A DNA stretch of 64,000 bases from Candidula unifasciata (GCA_905116865.2 CAJHNH020000197.1:233606-297605), one strand, 5' to 3'; positions 1-44,570 are shown, numbered from the stretch's first letter. Translations and numbers: made by a program. Notes: generated by a model from the sequence alone, not told the origin.

Positions 1-122
1 GTAGACGAATAAGTAATCTTACTTTTGTAACGGCGTGTCTTAGTTTAGTTTTACCAGATGTGTATATCTAGTGCTATTTTAGGAGTCATCATCATCATCA
101 TCATCATGAACCACTTCTGCTG

Positions 123-995
123 TTAAGAGTTGTGGGGAGGAATAATTTGCGATCCAGTGCACGTTGGCTGCCACTGGCTATTGTCATGCCGTGAAGGCGT
201 AGTGTCTTTAATGTTGTCGATCCATGTTTTCCGCGGCCGTCCTCTTACTCTTGTAGTTGATCTTCTGAGATGTAGTGCTTGTGATGGTATTTGATCTTGC
301 TGCATTCTAACGAGATGGCCAAACCACTTGATCTGCTGTTTCTCGATGAATCTAGTACAAGGTGTTGTTCCCACAATTTGCCTGATAGTTTCATTATTCA
401 CTCGATCTCAGATGGTTAGGTTGGCTGCTTTTCTCAGGCACCTCATCTCGTAGGTGGTAATTTTGCATGTATGGGCTTTAGATAGTGTCCATGTTTGGCA
501 CTGGTAGCTTAATGTTGGAATAAATATGCTATTAATAATCTGTCTCTTTGCACTCATAGTTATGCTTGGATGTCTTAATAATGGTGACAATTGGTATATA
601 AGTGCACTTGCTTTCTGACATCTGGTTTCTATTTCTCTGTCAATTCTACCATCTTCTGTGATCATACTTCCTAGATATTTAAACTCCCTAACTTGATTCA
701 GGGCAGAACCATTCAGCTGTATGTGTAGTGGGGCAGAATGTCTACTAACGTGCATTGTTTCGGTTATGTTTACATTGATCTTCATGTTGTATTTACTACA
801 TGCTGAGTTTAACCTGATAATGTGGTCTTGCAGTCTATGTTCTTCAGGGTAGAACAAGCACTGGTCGTCAGCAAACAGTAGTTTGTTTAATGTTGGTGAA
901 TCAATTACTTCTCCTGATGTATGTACTTCCTCGTGATTATAAAGGTCTATGTTGTCTGTATCATAACTTGCTTCTTTAGATATTCGGTCTATATA
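123..995 (-). pseudogene. Decayed LINE (non-LTR retrotransposon) reverse transcriptase 3' part
   Basis: On the minus strand the RT catalytic block KLLFADDQCLF is at about 883-850 (FADD codons 876-865). It is followed by VREFKYLGSMITEDG, a frameshift near 410, and the typical C terminus IEKQQIKWFGHLVRM ... RGRPRKTW. The element is 5'-truncated within the RT domain and not functional. Confidence 0.8.
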
Positions 996-1410
996 GATGT
1001 TATTTTAGGAGTATAATGTATAAATTGATGCTCATAGAAAGAAATAGAGATGGAAGGCCACACCAGAACAATAAAAAACAAAAAATAGAAATTTATAGTT
1101 ACCATGGCGGGAATCAAAGCTGTCACCTCTGTAAAATGACAGTGCCTCGCTGCAAAAACAAGTGTGTACTTCCACGTATAAATAACTAGACATCCACCTG
1201 TCTCTGTACTTTTTTCTGTTCTCATAACTAACCAGCCAATTTTTAGTCAAGTATTTATGCTGTTATGTTTGATAACAAAAACTGGTCAAAATGTTCACCT
1301 AATTTATGTGTCTTGTCCCTTAATTCGAGCTCCTAGCTGCTTCTGTATTTTTAGCCAATTTTTGTATCAAAAGTGATGTCGAAAACAGGGGTGAGCAGTC
1401 GATCTGAATG

Positions 1411-1445
1411 TCCACTGATGAAGACTCTGGTCGAAACGTTTAGCC
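1411..1445 (+). other. Hammerhead-ribozyme-like core motif (CTGATGA...GAAAC)
   Basis: CTGATGA at 1415-1421 is followed by a small GAC/GTC hairpin and GAAAC at 1433-1437. This resembles the ribozyme cores in Penelope-like and other retroelements, but stem II carries an extra A and no closing stem I is obvious. A related string without the GAAA is at about 46369-46400. Confidence 0.25.
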
Positions 1446-2138
1446 ATATTTGTACGGGTGTTTTCCTTTCCCTCTGTTGAACTTATTAGTGATAGTTTGT
1501 GATAAGTTAACTTTTTCCATGCCATCCCGTGATTGCATTAAATCTTTTATCGGTGTTTTTATGGTTTAACAGCACCTAGGCATGAGTCCAAAGGTTAAAA
1601 TAAAAATACTATGGGGCAGCAGGAGTAAGACTAAAAATATATGTCTGCTGAGTTAATGTGACAGTTATCTGTAGTAAAAAAGAGAAATCTTTGGACTAAG
1701 CAGTGAACATATGATGAATTGCATGATACCAAAAAAGAGTTACTTTAATATCAACTTGACACCAGTGAAATGGTAATTAGTTTGTTGACAGATCATCCTC
1801 ACTGTTCAGTCCATACGGGCTTGGATCCCATCCTTTAAAACTTATCATATAGTGGCTGATGACACCAGTTCTTTAATGGTTTAATAAATGCTGCTTCCTG
1901 CATGTTGCTCTTCTCTGGCCTTTTCACTTGTTGTTTTTTGCCAGTTGGTCATGTATGCAGAGTTACAAATATAATGTCTCACACAATGTTTTTATTATAC
2001 TTTGGCTTTCTGCATAGAGCTCTTCTCTAGCCTTATCCCTGTTCACTTGCAAGCTAGTCATTTTTGCAAAGTTATAGATATCTCTTATCTTGCACAGTGT
2101 TCATATTTGTGCAAAACCATCCTTCAGTTTTATTCCGT
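1446..2138. other. Non-coding spacer
   Basis: No coding signal. From about 1905 it contains degenerate copies of the sequence that flanks the next array on its right (cttgttgttttttgc, agttacaaat), suggesting a ~90-bp higher-order repeat around the minisatellite. Confidence 0.4.
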
Positions 2139-2906
2139 GACTATTTTGTATAGTGCTTCTCTATGGCATCATCACTGTTTGTATAGTGCTTTTCTCTGGC
2201 ATCATCACTGTTTGTATAGTGCTTTTCTCTAGCATCATCACTGTTTGTATAGTGCTTTTCTCTAGCATCATCACTGTTCCTATAGTGCTTTTCTCTGATA
2301 TCATCACTGTTTGTATAGTGCTTTTCTCTGGCATCATCACTGTTTGTATAGTGCTTTTCTCTGGCATCATCACTGTTTGTATAGTGCTTTTCTCTGGCAT
2401 CATCACTGTTTGTATAGTGCTTTTCTCTGGCATCATCACTGTTTGTATAGTGCTTTTCTCTAGCATCATCACTGTATAGTGCTTTTCTCTAGCATCATCA
2501 CTGTTTGTATAGTGCTTTCCTCTGGCATCATCACTGTATAGTGCTTTTCTCTGGCATCATCACTGTATAGTGCTTTTCTCTAGCATCATCACTGTTTGTA
2601 TAGTGCTTTCCTCTGGCATCATCACTGTTTGTATAGTGCTTTTCTCTATCATCATCACTGTATAGTGCTTTTCTCTAGCATCATCACTGTATAGTGCTTT
2701 TCTCTGGCATCATCACTGTATAGTGTTTTTGTCTGGCATCATCACTGTTTGTATAGTGCTTTCCTCTGGCATCATCACTGTATAGTGCTTTTCTTTAGCA
2801 TCATCACTGTTTGTATAGTGCTTTCCTCTGGCATCATCATTGTATAGTGCTTTTCTCTAGCATCATCACTGTTTGTATAGTGCTTTCCTCTGGCATCATC
2901 ACTGTT
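2139..2906. repeat. 33-bp minisatellite with 29-bp variant units
   Basis: Tandem units containing tgtatagtgcttttctct and ggcatcatcactg. Units with an extra 'tttg' are 33 bp, those without are 29 bp; the two classes alternate in the right half. It gives long ORFs in several frames that are by-products. Confidence 0.95.
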
Positions 2907-3260
2907 CACTTGTTGTTTTTTGCAAGCTAATCATGTTTTTTGCAGTTACAAATGTCATATATTTTACAGGTTTCACATATATACGAAACTATCATTGTGT
3001 TTTACTCACTGACTATTTTGTTGACCTTCCCCCCCCTTCCCTACCCTCCATAATGATTTTAATCGAGTGACTTAAGGAGATACTATTCGGATATGAATCT
3101 TACAGGGGAAAATCCCAGAAACCCCATTCAGCCATATAACACAATTATATTAGGACACCAAACGGTTACACAGTAGGCAAAATGAGTGTGGATTCAAATC
3201 AATGAAGTATAGTTGCAATCAACCAACCATCTATCTAATATACATGCAAATCAACTTGTT

Positions 3261-3413
3261 TTTATTCTCTCTCAGGTATACCCACAGGTACCATGATACA
3301 GTTGTGCTCAAACAGACTGGACCGGTCTAATACATAACACATATGAACCAGTCCATAAACTTGGAGTATATATGTGAAAACTTATAAAAACCAACATCAA
3401 CTGAACCAACACC
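3261..3413 (+). promoter_or_regulatory. Possible 5' UTR of the nuclease-helicase gene
   Basis: A strong splice-acceptor-like run (tttattctctctcag, ending 3275) precedes the start codon by 138 bases. A small upstream ORF starts ATGATACAG at about 3293 and stops before the main ATG. A TATAAAA at 3384 is too close to the ATG to be a normal TATA box. The reading is that the first exon may be a 3' part of a split UTR with a promoter further left; unproven. Confidence 0.25.
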
Positions 3414-35539
<32,126 letters not shown>

Positions 35540-35569
35540 GTTTGAAATGCTGGACATGGCGGGAGAGTT

Positions 35570-35860
35570 CTGCTTCATCTTATTCTTCTTCTTCTCAGTA
35601 TTCACTATCTGTAAACTCCAATGGAAAATTCTGGTTGTTTGTCCAGTTCTAGACTTTGATCTTGTTATTTTGCACGTATATCCATTTTACAGATCTGGCT
35701 TCTTTGTTTGCATACTGTTGATTCCTTGCCTCTCAGGCAGATGTACTCTTGTCTTTAAAGGAAACAACATTAAATAGTTGCCTTTTATGACATGCTTGTT
35801 AGGCCACAGTGGGTCTATTCCGATCTTCCCCAAAATGGAGCCTCGGAACCCAGTCAATGG
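35570..35860 (-). repeat. Dispersed repeat family B, minus
   Basis: Starts cttattcttcttcttctcag and ends with the complement of the gggtctattc/cccactg block. Begins about 30 bases after the nuclease-helicase stop codon, so it may lie in the 3' UTR. Confidence 0.75.
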
Positions 35861-35934
35861 AAAATATGCATGAAATTATTTAACTCTGTTCCTGCCAGTG
35901 GCTCACTGAATATATGAGGCTAGAGTCACATTTT

Positions 35935-36145
35935 TTAACAAACCAGCTAGCTCAACGAGTGATGTGGTTGGCATCATGCTGGCTGTCTTTATTTCCCTGG
36001 ACATTGCCTGCTACCCATAAGCTGGATCAACCTAAGTCGAGATAAATTTAAAAAAAAAAAATTTTTTTTTTGATGCAGATTTGAACCCAAGACTTTTGGG
36101 CCGGCAGGTGAATGTCTAGCCTGTTTACTACAGTGGCTTCCCATT
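35935..36145 (-). mobile_element. tRNA-derived SINE (family A), minus
   Basis: gatgtggttggcatcatgct, tgaacccaagacttttgggc and gcaggtgaatgtctagcc parallel the 50205-50445 copy. Confidence 0.65.
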
Positions 36146-36739
36146 CTTGAAAATGTCTTCAGATCTTTATTTGCTACTTTCTACTCCAGCCATGTTGGCA
36201 TGAAGAAAATCCCACACTGTCTGGGGTTTGAACACTGAGCCAGTGTGTGACTGTGCTGGCCACTACACAGCTGCAGCTCGTTTGAACTATTAGAAAGGTA
36301 CTGTGTGATTCTGAAATTTTAATCTTCTTTATCATCAGTCCCATGACACTGCATGTCATTGAATCACCAGTTGCTGCTGAATGTCTGATCAGATCTCTCC
36401 ACATCTGTCAGTCACAGGCAGTGGATTTGATGTCTGAGGTCCATTAATTAGCCAAAGTCTGAATCCCTGCCCTTTTTGTTTTGGTCTGCCTTTTCTACAG
36501 CTCAGCCCTCCCTCCCCCCCCCCTACAGAAACCTGTAATATCATGTTAGAGAGGTCGATAGATCTTCTTACATATCTGTATCATTGCATTTTCATGTTTT
36601 CACTGTTGTTGAAATAGGTTGATAATTGCCAGTTTGTTGAGTAATGATACGACAGGTCTAAATAGCAGGATTTTAGATATATATGTGTGAGTGGTGTGCG
36701 CTCGTATCTGTGGGTTTGCATGCGTGTAAAAATTATTAT

Positions 36740-37665
36740 TTCTTTTAATGCACTGCTTCATGTTAATCTTTAATTAATTTTGGAATTATTGTTCATTTTA
36801 TTCTTTTTCAAATAATTTCCAAATCTTACTCAACTCTTTCAGTACGAGCTAATTCAACCTATGTTTCTTGGTTATTTCTGTTTTTTTTTGCTGTCCTCAG
36901 TCACATACAGTTGAGGATACAGTTGCTACATTAACCCATTGTGTCTGAATGACTAGTTTTACTAATTCAGTCCCATAGTGTCTCTGTTGACCTCTTTGAG
37001 ATCTTAGTGTTTATTTCTTTTAAGCCTGATCTTTGGGATAGGAGAGTAGAAGAAATAATTGTTTGGGACTGAAAGAGTTAATCTTTTAAAAATACTTTAA
37101 AAACCTTTCTTGTTAATTTAACTATTTTAAAATGATTTCGAATAAACCGTTTCATTTTTAAAATGAAACCGGGCCCACATGCCAGATTTCTGACCCTTTA
37201 AAAGTAAAATTCCATTCTGTATTCTTTCCAAATAACTTTAAATACACTTCATCATTTCAATCTTTTTAAAATTAATTATAATTGTATTGCTTTATTTAAT
37301 TTTCTTTTCAAAAATATTTTGAAATATATACTTTATTGTATTCTCTGTAAACTGATCTTAAATATGCTGCTTTATTTTTTCTGTGTAACAGCTACGTTAC
37401 ACTGCTTCATTTTTATCTTTTAAAACAAAAATTTTAAAACTCTGCTTCACTTTTTCAAGCATATCTTTAAAACAGCTTTTTTCTGCTCTTGTTGAAAATA
37501 ATTTTTAATGTGCTGGTTCCTTTAATTTTTCTTAAGTTTTTTTAACACACTGCTGTATTGTAATTTTCTTAAAATAATTTTTGAATCCACTGCTGTCTGC
37601 TAATCTCATAATGATTAAAGAAGCTGTTTTACTTATATTTGTTTATAATAATTTTTAATTACACT
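36740..37665. repeat. AT-rich degenerate tandem region
   Basis: Recurrent cactgcttcatttttatctt-like and aaaataatttttaa strings at irregular spacing. An old, decayed tandem array; no coding signal. Confidence 0.5.
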
Positions 37666-37673
37666 GCACAGGA

Positions 37674-37935
37674 AAGCCACCGTGGCTTAGCGGCTAGACG
37701 CTTGCCTGAGGATTGGAAGGTCCTGGGTTCGGGTCCTGGTGGAGCCAGACTTTTGTTTTCAAAAAATGACCCTGGCGCCAGGTTGACTCAGCTTTGAGTG
37801 GGTACCAGGTATTGTCCTGGGAAATAAAGACAGCCTGCGTGATGCAGACCACATCATCCATTGAGTTTCAATTGGTCTATCAAAAATAGGTCTAGCCCTA
37901 TATGCCTGAAGGCGTGGCAAGGGTCCTTTACTTTT
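37674..37935 (+). mobile_element. tRNA-derived SINE (family A), best copy
   Basis: tRNA-like head: tggcttagcgg (A box, 37683-37693) and ggttcgggtcc (B box, 37726-37736), with CCACC/GGTGG pairing of the head ends. Body ends taggtctagccctatatgcc. At least six other copies share body and tail, so it is a SINE and not a free tRNA gene. Confidence 0.85.
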
Positions 37936-38003
37936 TCTTATTTTATTACACTGCACAAGGCAGAAACTTATAATTTGTGTAATTATAGTAAAAGATTCCA
38001 ATT

Positions 38004-38410
38004 ATGTTTGTGAGCGCTGTGTTATGTTGGACTGTTATAATCATGATGTTTGTAAGCACTGTGTTGTGTTGGACTGTTATAATCATGTTTGAAAGCACTG
38101 TGTTATGTTGGACTGTTATAGTCATGTTTGAAAGTGCTGTATTATGTTGGACTGTTACAATCATGTTTGTAAGCGCTGTGTTATGTTGGACTGTTATAAT
38201 CATGTTTGTAAGTGTTGTGTTATGTTAGACTGTTATAATCATGTTTGTAAGCGCTGTGTTATGTTGGACTGTTATAATCATGTTTGTAAGTGTTGTGTTA
38301 TGTTAGACTATTATAATCATGTTTGTAAGTGTTGTGTTTTATGTTGGACTGTTATAATCATGTTTGTAAGTGTTGTGTTATGTTGGACTGTTATAATCAT
38401 GTTTGAAAAC
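38004..38410. repeat. 39-bp minisatellite
   Basis: Units of tgttatgttggactgttata followed by atcatgtttgtaagcgctg; about ten units. Confidence 0.95.
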
Positions 38411-38449
38411 ACTGCCTGGTTTAGGTTACTTTATTAAATTTGTTCTACT

Positions 38450-38580
38450 TATCCAAACTTTATTGTACCAACTTGTTCATTACTGAACATTCCTGTATGA
38501 ACCTTATCATACCAAATTGTTCATTACTAAACATTCCTGTATGAACTTTATTGCACCATTGTGTTCATAACTGAACAAAC
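38450..38580. repeat. ~56-bp repeat, 2-3 units
   Basis: ttgttcattactgaacattc and cctgtatgaac strings recur. Confidence 0.7.
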
Positions 38581-39254
38581 TGATGCTATAATTTGATTCC
38601 ATTCCAGTAGATAAGTAACATCATTTCTCTGTGGTTGGACCTGGAAAGACAATGGGGCTAGATGGGATGCACATTAAAAAAAATGATATTTATTTAACTA
38701 CAGCTTGTCGGTTTTCATTCACAGGAAAAGTATTATTGTTTTAAAAACACATTCTCCACTGGTGAAGGACAACATGTACAAGCACACCTGGAGTTATACT
38801 TGTAAAGGTGTTGATGATGTGGTTATTTCTCCTTTGTATGGAAACTTATGGAACACCCTGTAGAATGTCCTTTCACAAGAACCCACAATGCTACAAATGA
38901 AGTTAATTGTCAGTCCCCTACAGGACGTTGCAAAAACAGCCCACAGCATTTTTTTGTTTGGCTGCTGGTTATTTTACTAGATAATTTGTACGCTCAGTTA
39001 GTTGGCCACTGCTCCTGGACTCTCAGCTTTTTGCTATTTCAAAAATACAAGGCAGTCTGCTGCCAAATCAGCTACATCTAGGATTGAACCAGGTATCTTA
39101 GAATTAAAAACCTTGACCCTCCCAAAAAAAAAATTGGAAAAGAAAATCAAGCAATCAGAGATGGGGCAAAAAAGATGGGGGGACTGCATGAGATGGTAAG
39201 GACCGGATGACTTGTAATACACTGGCTGAGCGTCTGTGTTCAACTGTAGGTTGC

Positions 39255-39640
39255 AGAAACATGAGCACAGAATAGATTATGTGAGGATTAATCTGAAGCA
39301 TAAACTGAGCTTTAAGGTCAATATTTGGACCCATCAAATATGCAAACAGGGGAGAACGGAAAGTGAGAAGCAACAGCAAAATTTATACAATCTGTTTTAA
39401 TCACAAAAAATTACTGGAGATAGTGAGGGCTAATAGAGTGGAATGATCGGCACATAGAGAGAATAGCAGATAAACAGAAAAACAAAACTGCATACACAGA
39501 AGAGTTGAATGGTAGTGTACGAGGCAGACCAAGACATAGAAACACTTGGAGTGATCAACTGGAAAGAGAAGGCCGGTAACAGAAATGAATGGAGGTCATT
39601 GATATCTGTTTGGAATTGGCTCAAAATGGTGAAGAAGAAT
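39255..39640 (+). pseudogene. LINE 3'-end relic
   Basis: Plus translation has EELNGSVRGRPRHRNTW downstream of EWNDRHIERIA, a LINE C-terminal block with stops, ending in gaagaag. Confidence 0.55.
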
Positions 39641-40369
39641 ATGAAGCATTTATAATGTGACTAAACAGATGAGTAGAAAGAATATCACGGCAGAAAGGGT
39701 AATTTAAAAATCATAAGAAGTATAGTAAAACTGGGATTATGAAGGAAGATTCATCATCACTTTCATCATATTGTGCCATTATATGACACATAGGGCTTGC
39801 AGTCTATTCCTATATTCCGTTCTATCCTGTGCAAATCATTTTAATTTTACGTATAAAATCCAGTCCAGCACCTTTGGCCTTTCTCCTCAACATTCATTGT
39901 AGGGTTTCTCTTGGATGTCATTTCTTCAGCTGGAGATTTTTGAATGTGGTTAAAGTCTGATCATCAAAGCCTGCTAGCTGGCCAGGTAAAGAGACATGTT
40001 TCTTGTGAGAAAACGTTTAAGAGGAGAAAAGGAGGAGAGCTCCTATGAGAAAGGAGATCTCTGCAATACCTTCCACATGGAAATTGTATCTTAGCACTTA
40101 GTCAAGAGAAACATTGTATACACCAGTCCCATTCCAAGAGATGCAAGAAACTCAGCACTTTAGATGTAAGAATTAAAGCTCAGTCTTCCAGAGGATTCTC
40201 AAACAAGACTAATCAAAGTTATTTAGGAATAAGATGCAGACTTGTAATTTTATGCTGAATTTTATTCTTTTTTTACCATATGGTGTGTTAAAGTACTGAT
40301 TGACACACACACAAAACAGTTAGCATTACTGACTATATGTTTTTAAAAAAATGTGTGTGCGTGCATCCA

Positions 40370-40440
40370 TCTCTCTCTCCCCCTCTCTCTACACACACAC
40401 ACACACATATATATATATAGATATATATATATATAGCTTT
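40370..40440. repeat. (CT)n-(AC)n-(AT)n compound microsatellite
   Basis: Three adjacent dinucleotide runs. Confidence 0.95.
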
Positions 40441-40564
40441 TGTTTCTATGTCAGAGTGATATAAACACTTCCTGCTTATGCTTAATATTGTTGCTTTGTG
40501 CTGATGCATGATATTATCAGTGTTTAGCGCTTATACATGATGCCATTTTTTAAACGTAGTTAGT

Positions 40565-40800
40565 GCCTTGTGGGAGAGCGTGTACAGTTCCGAGGAGCAG
40601 ATGGATCACCACAGTCTGGTTAGATTAATGCAGTGGAGAGTGACGAGAGATTATGGCAGATGCTTGAGGCTCAGAGGAAAGGTAAGACGGACGTAAAATC
40701 AGAATGCTACTGGCACCATGACTACCAAAACTCTTGGCTGGCTGCTGAAGATAGGGACGGAGCGATTATGGGAATGCCCCGAGTGCTTTGATGTCCGTTC
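40565..40800 (+). repeat. Dispersed repeat family C
   Basis: Shares aaaatcaga, gctgctgaagataggga and tgccccgagtgctttgatgt with 16495-16745. Confidence 0.75.
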
Positions 40801-41315
40801 TTGAATCAAATCAAATCAACCATTTTTTTAAATGTGTGATAATCAGTACTTTGTGCTTATGCATGACATAAAGAATTTGCAACTTTTATTTGGCTAGAAA
40901 TAAATATGAAGTGCATCTTTTGTTTGTGTTTTGTTGCTGAGCCAATAACATTTAGAAGTTTTTCATTCAGTTTCATGCCTTTCTTCTTCTTTTTCTCTCC
41001 TCTTTTTCCACATGGAGCAGCAAAGGCCCTGAACTTAATCATGCCAAGTTGTTTTATCCTTCGCCGTCCCCTGCAGTTGATACCCCATGTCTTTATTAAT
41101 GTTAGCTGGTCGTTAGTCCCAGTTTCACTTCACAATAAGCGGGTCAACACATTATTACTCTGTTCCAGGGCCAACGAAAAACACACACAAAATGCTCATT
41201 ATTACACAGTGATAAGTGAAACAGAGACAGTAGTGCTGGCAAAGCCAACCAATTGTGTGCACTTTCATGCACGCACACATGCACACGTACACACACACAC
41301 ACATGAAATGCAAAA

Positions 41316-41595
41316 GGCTCCCTGTATGTGTATTCAGGGGCCCCATTTGTGGGGGGAAATGTACAGATCCACTGGCCTCAAACAAGCATGTTATAAAAAG
41401 AACTAATTAGGGGTGTTGCCTTCGAAGTCAAAATGCAAACTGAGCAAGGAACCAACAGTTTGCATACAAAAGCCAGATCTGTCAAATTGATGTGCCGCCC
41501 GCGAAAGTCAACAAGACCAGATTCCAGGAGTAGATGAAAAACCATAACTTTCTGCTGGAATTTATAGCCACCAAATGCTCAGAAGAAGAAGACGA
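41316..41595 (+). repeat. Dispersed repeat family B (GAAGAA-tailed)
   Basis: ttcaggggccccatttgtgg, ggaaccaacagtttgcatac and gctggaatttatagcc in order, ending gaagaagaag. Confidence 0.8.
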
Positions 41596-41624
41596 TCAAA
41601 GCAGCTACCATCAAATCCTTCTTC

Positions 41625-42275
41625 TTCTGTAATTGCCCTTAGTAGGGCCAGAGACATCTTTCATTAATCAGCATCAGTTCTCGTTATGCCTAGTGGCACA
41701 TGAGGCTTCAGAGAGGACTTTCCATGCTTTCCAGTGCTGTGCAATCTTCAGTGCAGTTTTCCATGTCAAAGATGCCGCACTCAGGTCACTTTCCATCGTT
41801 CGTCTCCATGTTGTTTTTGGGTGCCCCTGTTTTCTCTTTCCCTCTGGTGTCCATGTGAGAGCTGTATTGGCAGGTATATCAGAAGTCATTCTCATAACGT
41901 GGCCAAGCCATTTCCATCTTCTCTTGGTAATCATACTGTCTAAATTTTCTTGGTTTGTGGCTTGAAGTAGTTTAGTGTTTGAGATTGTATCTGGCCAGAA
42001 AATTTTGATAATTCTACGTAGACACGTGTGGTGGAAGGTGGACAGCTTGTGTGCATCTTTTTTGGTCATTCTCCAGCATTCCGCTCCATAAAGAAGAACT
42101 GGCAAAATGATGCTCTTGTAGAGTTGGAGTTTCGTTCCTCTGCAGTAATTGTTGGAGTAATTGTTGCGACACCTTTGTTGTGGGTTTACACCTAGGAGGC
42201 GAATATATGTACCTTTAGGCCGATCATAGATGATTTCAGCAAACCATGAATCTGATGCCTTCCCCCTTACCACAT
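41625..42275 (-). pseudogene. LINE reverse-transcriptase C-terminal region
   Basis: 199 codons open on the minus strand: LYKSIILPVLLYGAECWRMT, LRRIIKIFWPDTISN, KRRWKWLGHVMRM and ALTWTPEGKRKQGHPKTTWR. Thumb and C-terminal part of ORF2; the fingers/palm and endonuclease are absent. The left edge has a CTT-rich string that is the LINE 3' tail. Confidence 0.85.
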
Positions 42276-42424
42276 GTAAAACAGGACAATGGAACCCACA
42301 AAGGAAACTAATGGTCCCCCTTCCCCCAGATGAGGTCTGGAACCACTATGGGGAACACCAAAAATAAAAGAGCAAAAGCTCAGATTTCCAGAGTATTAAC
42401 TAAGTACCTAACCATTTACATCTG

Positions 42425-43330
42425 TTAAGAAGAAGTATACCAACAACTGTCTTCTTCTGAACAACCATAGCTATGCTAACAACTGTCTTCTTCTGAACAA
42501 CCATAGCTATGCTAACAACTGTCTTCTTCTGAACAACCATAGCTATGCTAACAACTGTCTTCTTCTGAACAAGCATAGCTATGCTAACAACTGTCTTCTT
42601 CTGAACAAGCATAGCTATGCTAACAACTGTCTTCTTCTGAACAACCATAGCTATGCTAACAACTGTCTTCTTCTGAACAACCATAGCTATGCTAACAACT
42701 GTCTTCTTCTGAACAAGCATAGCTATGCTAACAACTGTCTTCTTCTGAACAAGCATAGCTATGCTAACAACTGTCTTCTTCTGAACCATAGCTATGCTAA
42801 CAACTGTCTTCTTCTGAACAAGCATAGCTATGCTAACAACTGTCTTCTTCTGAACAACCATAGCTATGCTAACAACTGTCTTCTTCTGAACAAGCATAGC
42901 TATGCTAACAACTGTCTTCTTCTGAACCATAGCTATGCTAACAACTGTCTTCTTCTGAACAAGCATAGCTATGCTAACAACTGTCTTCTTCTGAACAACC
43001 ATAGCTATGCTAACAACTGTCTTCTTCTGAACAAGCATAGCTATGCTAACAACTGTCTTCTTCTGAACAACCATAGCTATGCTAACAACTGTCTTCTTCT
43101 GAACAACCATAGCTATGCTAACAACTGTCTTCTTCTGAACAAGCATAGCTATGCTAACAACTGTCTTCTTCTGAACAACCATAGCTATGCTAACAACTGT
43201 CTTCTTCTGAACAACCATAGCTATGCTAACAACTGTCTTCTTCTGAACAACCATAGCTATGCTAACAACTATCTTCTTCTGAACCATAGCTATGCTAACA
43301 ACTGTCTTCTTCTGAACAACCTATAGCTCC
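42425..43330. repeat. 36-bp minisatellite (~25 units)
   Basis: Units of aacaactgtcttcttctgaa followed by caaccatagctatgct, with caac/caag variants and a few units lacking 6 bases. Because 36 and 30 are multiples of three, the minus strand stays open for 295 codons (12-residue VVQKKTVVSIAM repeats). Confidence 0.97.
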
Positions 43331-43550
43331 TAAACCCACTCAAGACCAGCCCTCTGTAAACCTATTTATATCTGTTTGAATTTTTCAGTTGAAGCCTTCC
43401 ATATATGTACACCAAACCTCCTTTGGCACCTCTTATGACATGCATGGTAGTTTAGTGTTACTGTTCTTTCCTTCCCTTTTGAGAATGTCAAGGCCACTCC
43501 AGGTCTCAAACCACCCAAAAACTGTAACTGTAATGAATTACTTCTCAACA
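43331..43550. other. Intergenic sequence, no recognised element
   Basis: No domain, repeat or splice signal recognised. Confidence 0.35.
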
Positions 43551-43554
43551 CAAA

Positions 43555-43745
43555 TGTGTCAATGAATCAAGTGCCATCTTCACTATGAAGGATGACTGCA
43601 ATGGATCTCCAATGGTCTCTGCCTCATGACCTGATTGTATACTGACAGATTTCTAATCCATTTATGGATATTATCTTCCCGCTTGTATCTCTGCCTACCT
43701 CTTGTGTGCCCACCTTCATCAATGCCCTCAAATTATGTTTTTATT
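43555..43745 (-). pseudogene. LINE 3'-end relic
   Basis: Same block as 49805-49990 (gactgcaatggatctccaat versus ggctgcaatggatctctagt). Decayed beyond reading. Confidence 0.5.
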
Positions 43746-43979
43746 ATTAAGAAGACTAGGCCACAGGTCGAATACCTGTAATATATTTAAGGATTTGTAA
43801 CAACAAGTTTTATAAATATGACAAAAAAGCAAGACTGAAAAATAAATAATGGAAACAACATAGTCTATTTAATGAAAGATTACAATAAAAACAGTAACAA
43901 CATAAAAATGAAATACAATATTATTCTCATGCCCTCTGGAGCCATGAACATAGTGCTATATATAAATTTTTATAGAGCA

Positions 43980-44100
43980 ATCTATGGGCACTCAGTGGAT
44001 GATATGGTTAACCTCATGCCCACCTTCCAGGACAGTACCTGGTACCCATCTTAGGCCAGGTAGACCTTTGGAGCCAAGGTCAATATAAAAATATAATCTC
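43980..44100 (-). mobile_element. SINE family A 3' fragment, minus
   Basis: gatgatatggttaacctcat, ttccaggacagtacctggta and gccaaggtca match family A body; no head. Confidence 0.6.
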
Positions 44101-44439
44101 TAATGCCATTACTAGAGATTGTTTAATAAAATAAAACCAAATTGTTTATGTAGGTCACTACTGTTTCATTTTTCTAAAAACACACACACATAATTTTATA
44201 CTGGAAAGACAAAAGGGTCTCCACCTTGATGTAGGGAAAGAGCTTTTATTTCTCAATGACCCTGAGAGTTCAGCCAGGTCTACCAATGCTGCAAGCAGGG
44301 CCTCCAAAGCCAGACAGGTCAAAATGTAGAGAACAGATAAAGTAAGACACCTGTGCCTTTCAGGTTGTGGGCACGAGGTTGAAGCTCCCCACCTTTGTCA
44401 AATCTCATTTCATCACGAAACAAATCAATTCAAACTGCA

Positions 44440-44570
44440 ATGTTTAAGGACCATGAGGCAGACCAAGAAAACAGTAAAGAGGTAATATACCGACAGACCT
44501 TCACACACTTCCAGTGAGCAAGTGGAAAGAGAAGAACAATCAGAGAGGTGAATGGAGGCAGGTGATATTC
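44440..44570 (+). pseudogene. Short LINE 3'-end relic
   Basis: gaggcagaccaagaaaacag recalls the 'GRPRK' codons of LINE C termini; nothing else preserved. Confidence 0.35.

Noticed and set aside
37674..37745. Free-standing tRNA gene
   Set aside because: The tRNA-like head is attached to a body and tail shared with several other copies in the window, so it is a SINE.
42400..43287. CRISPR-like array of 36-bp units
   Set aside because: Units are directly adjacent with no unique spacers, in a eukaryotic context; a minisatellite.
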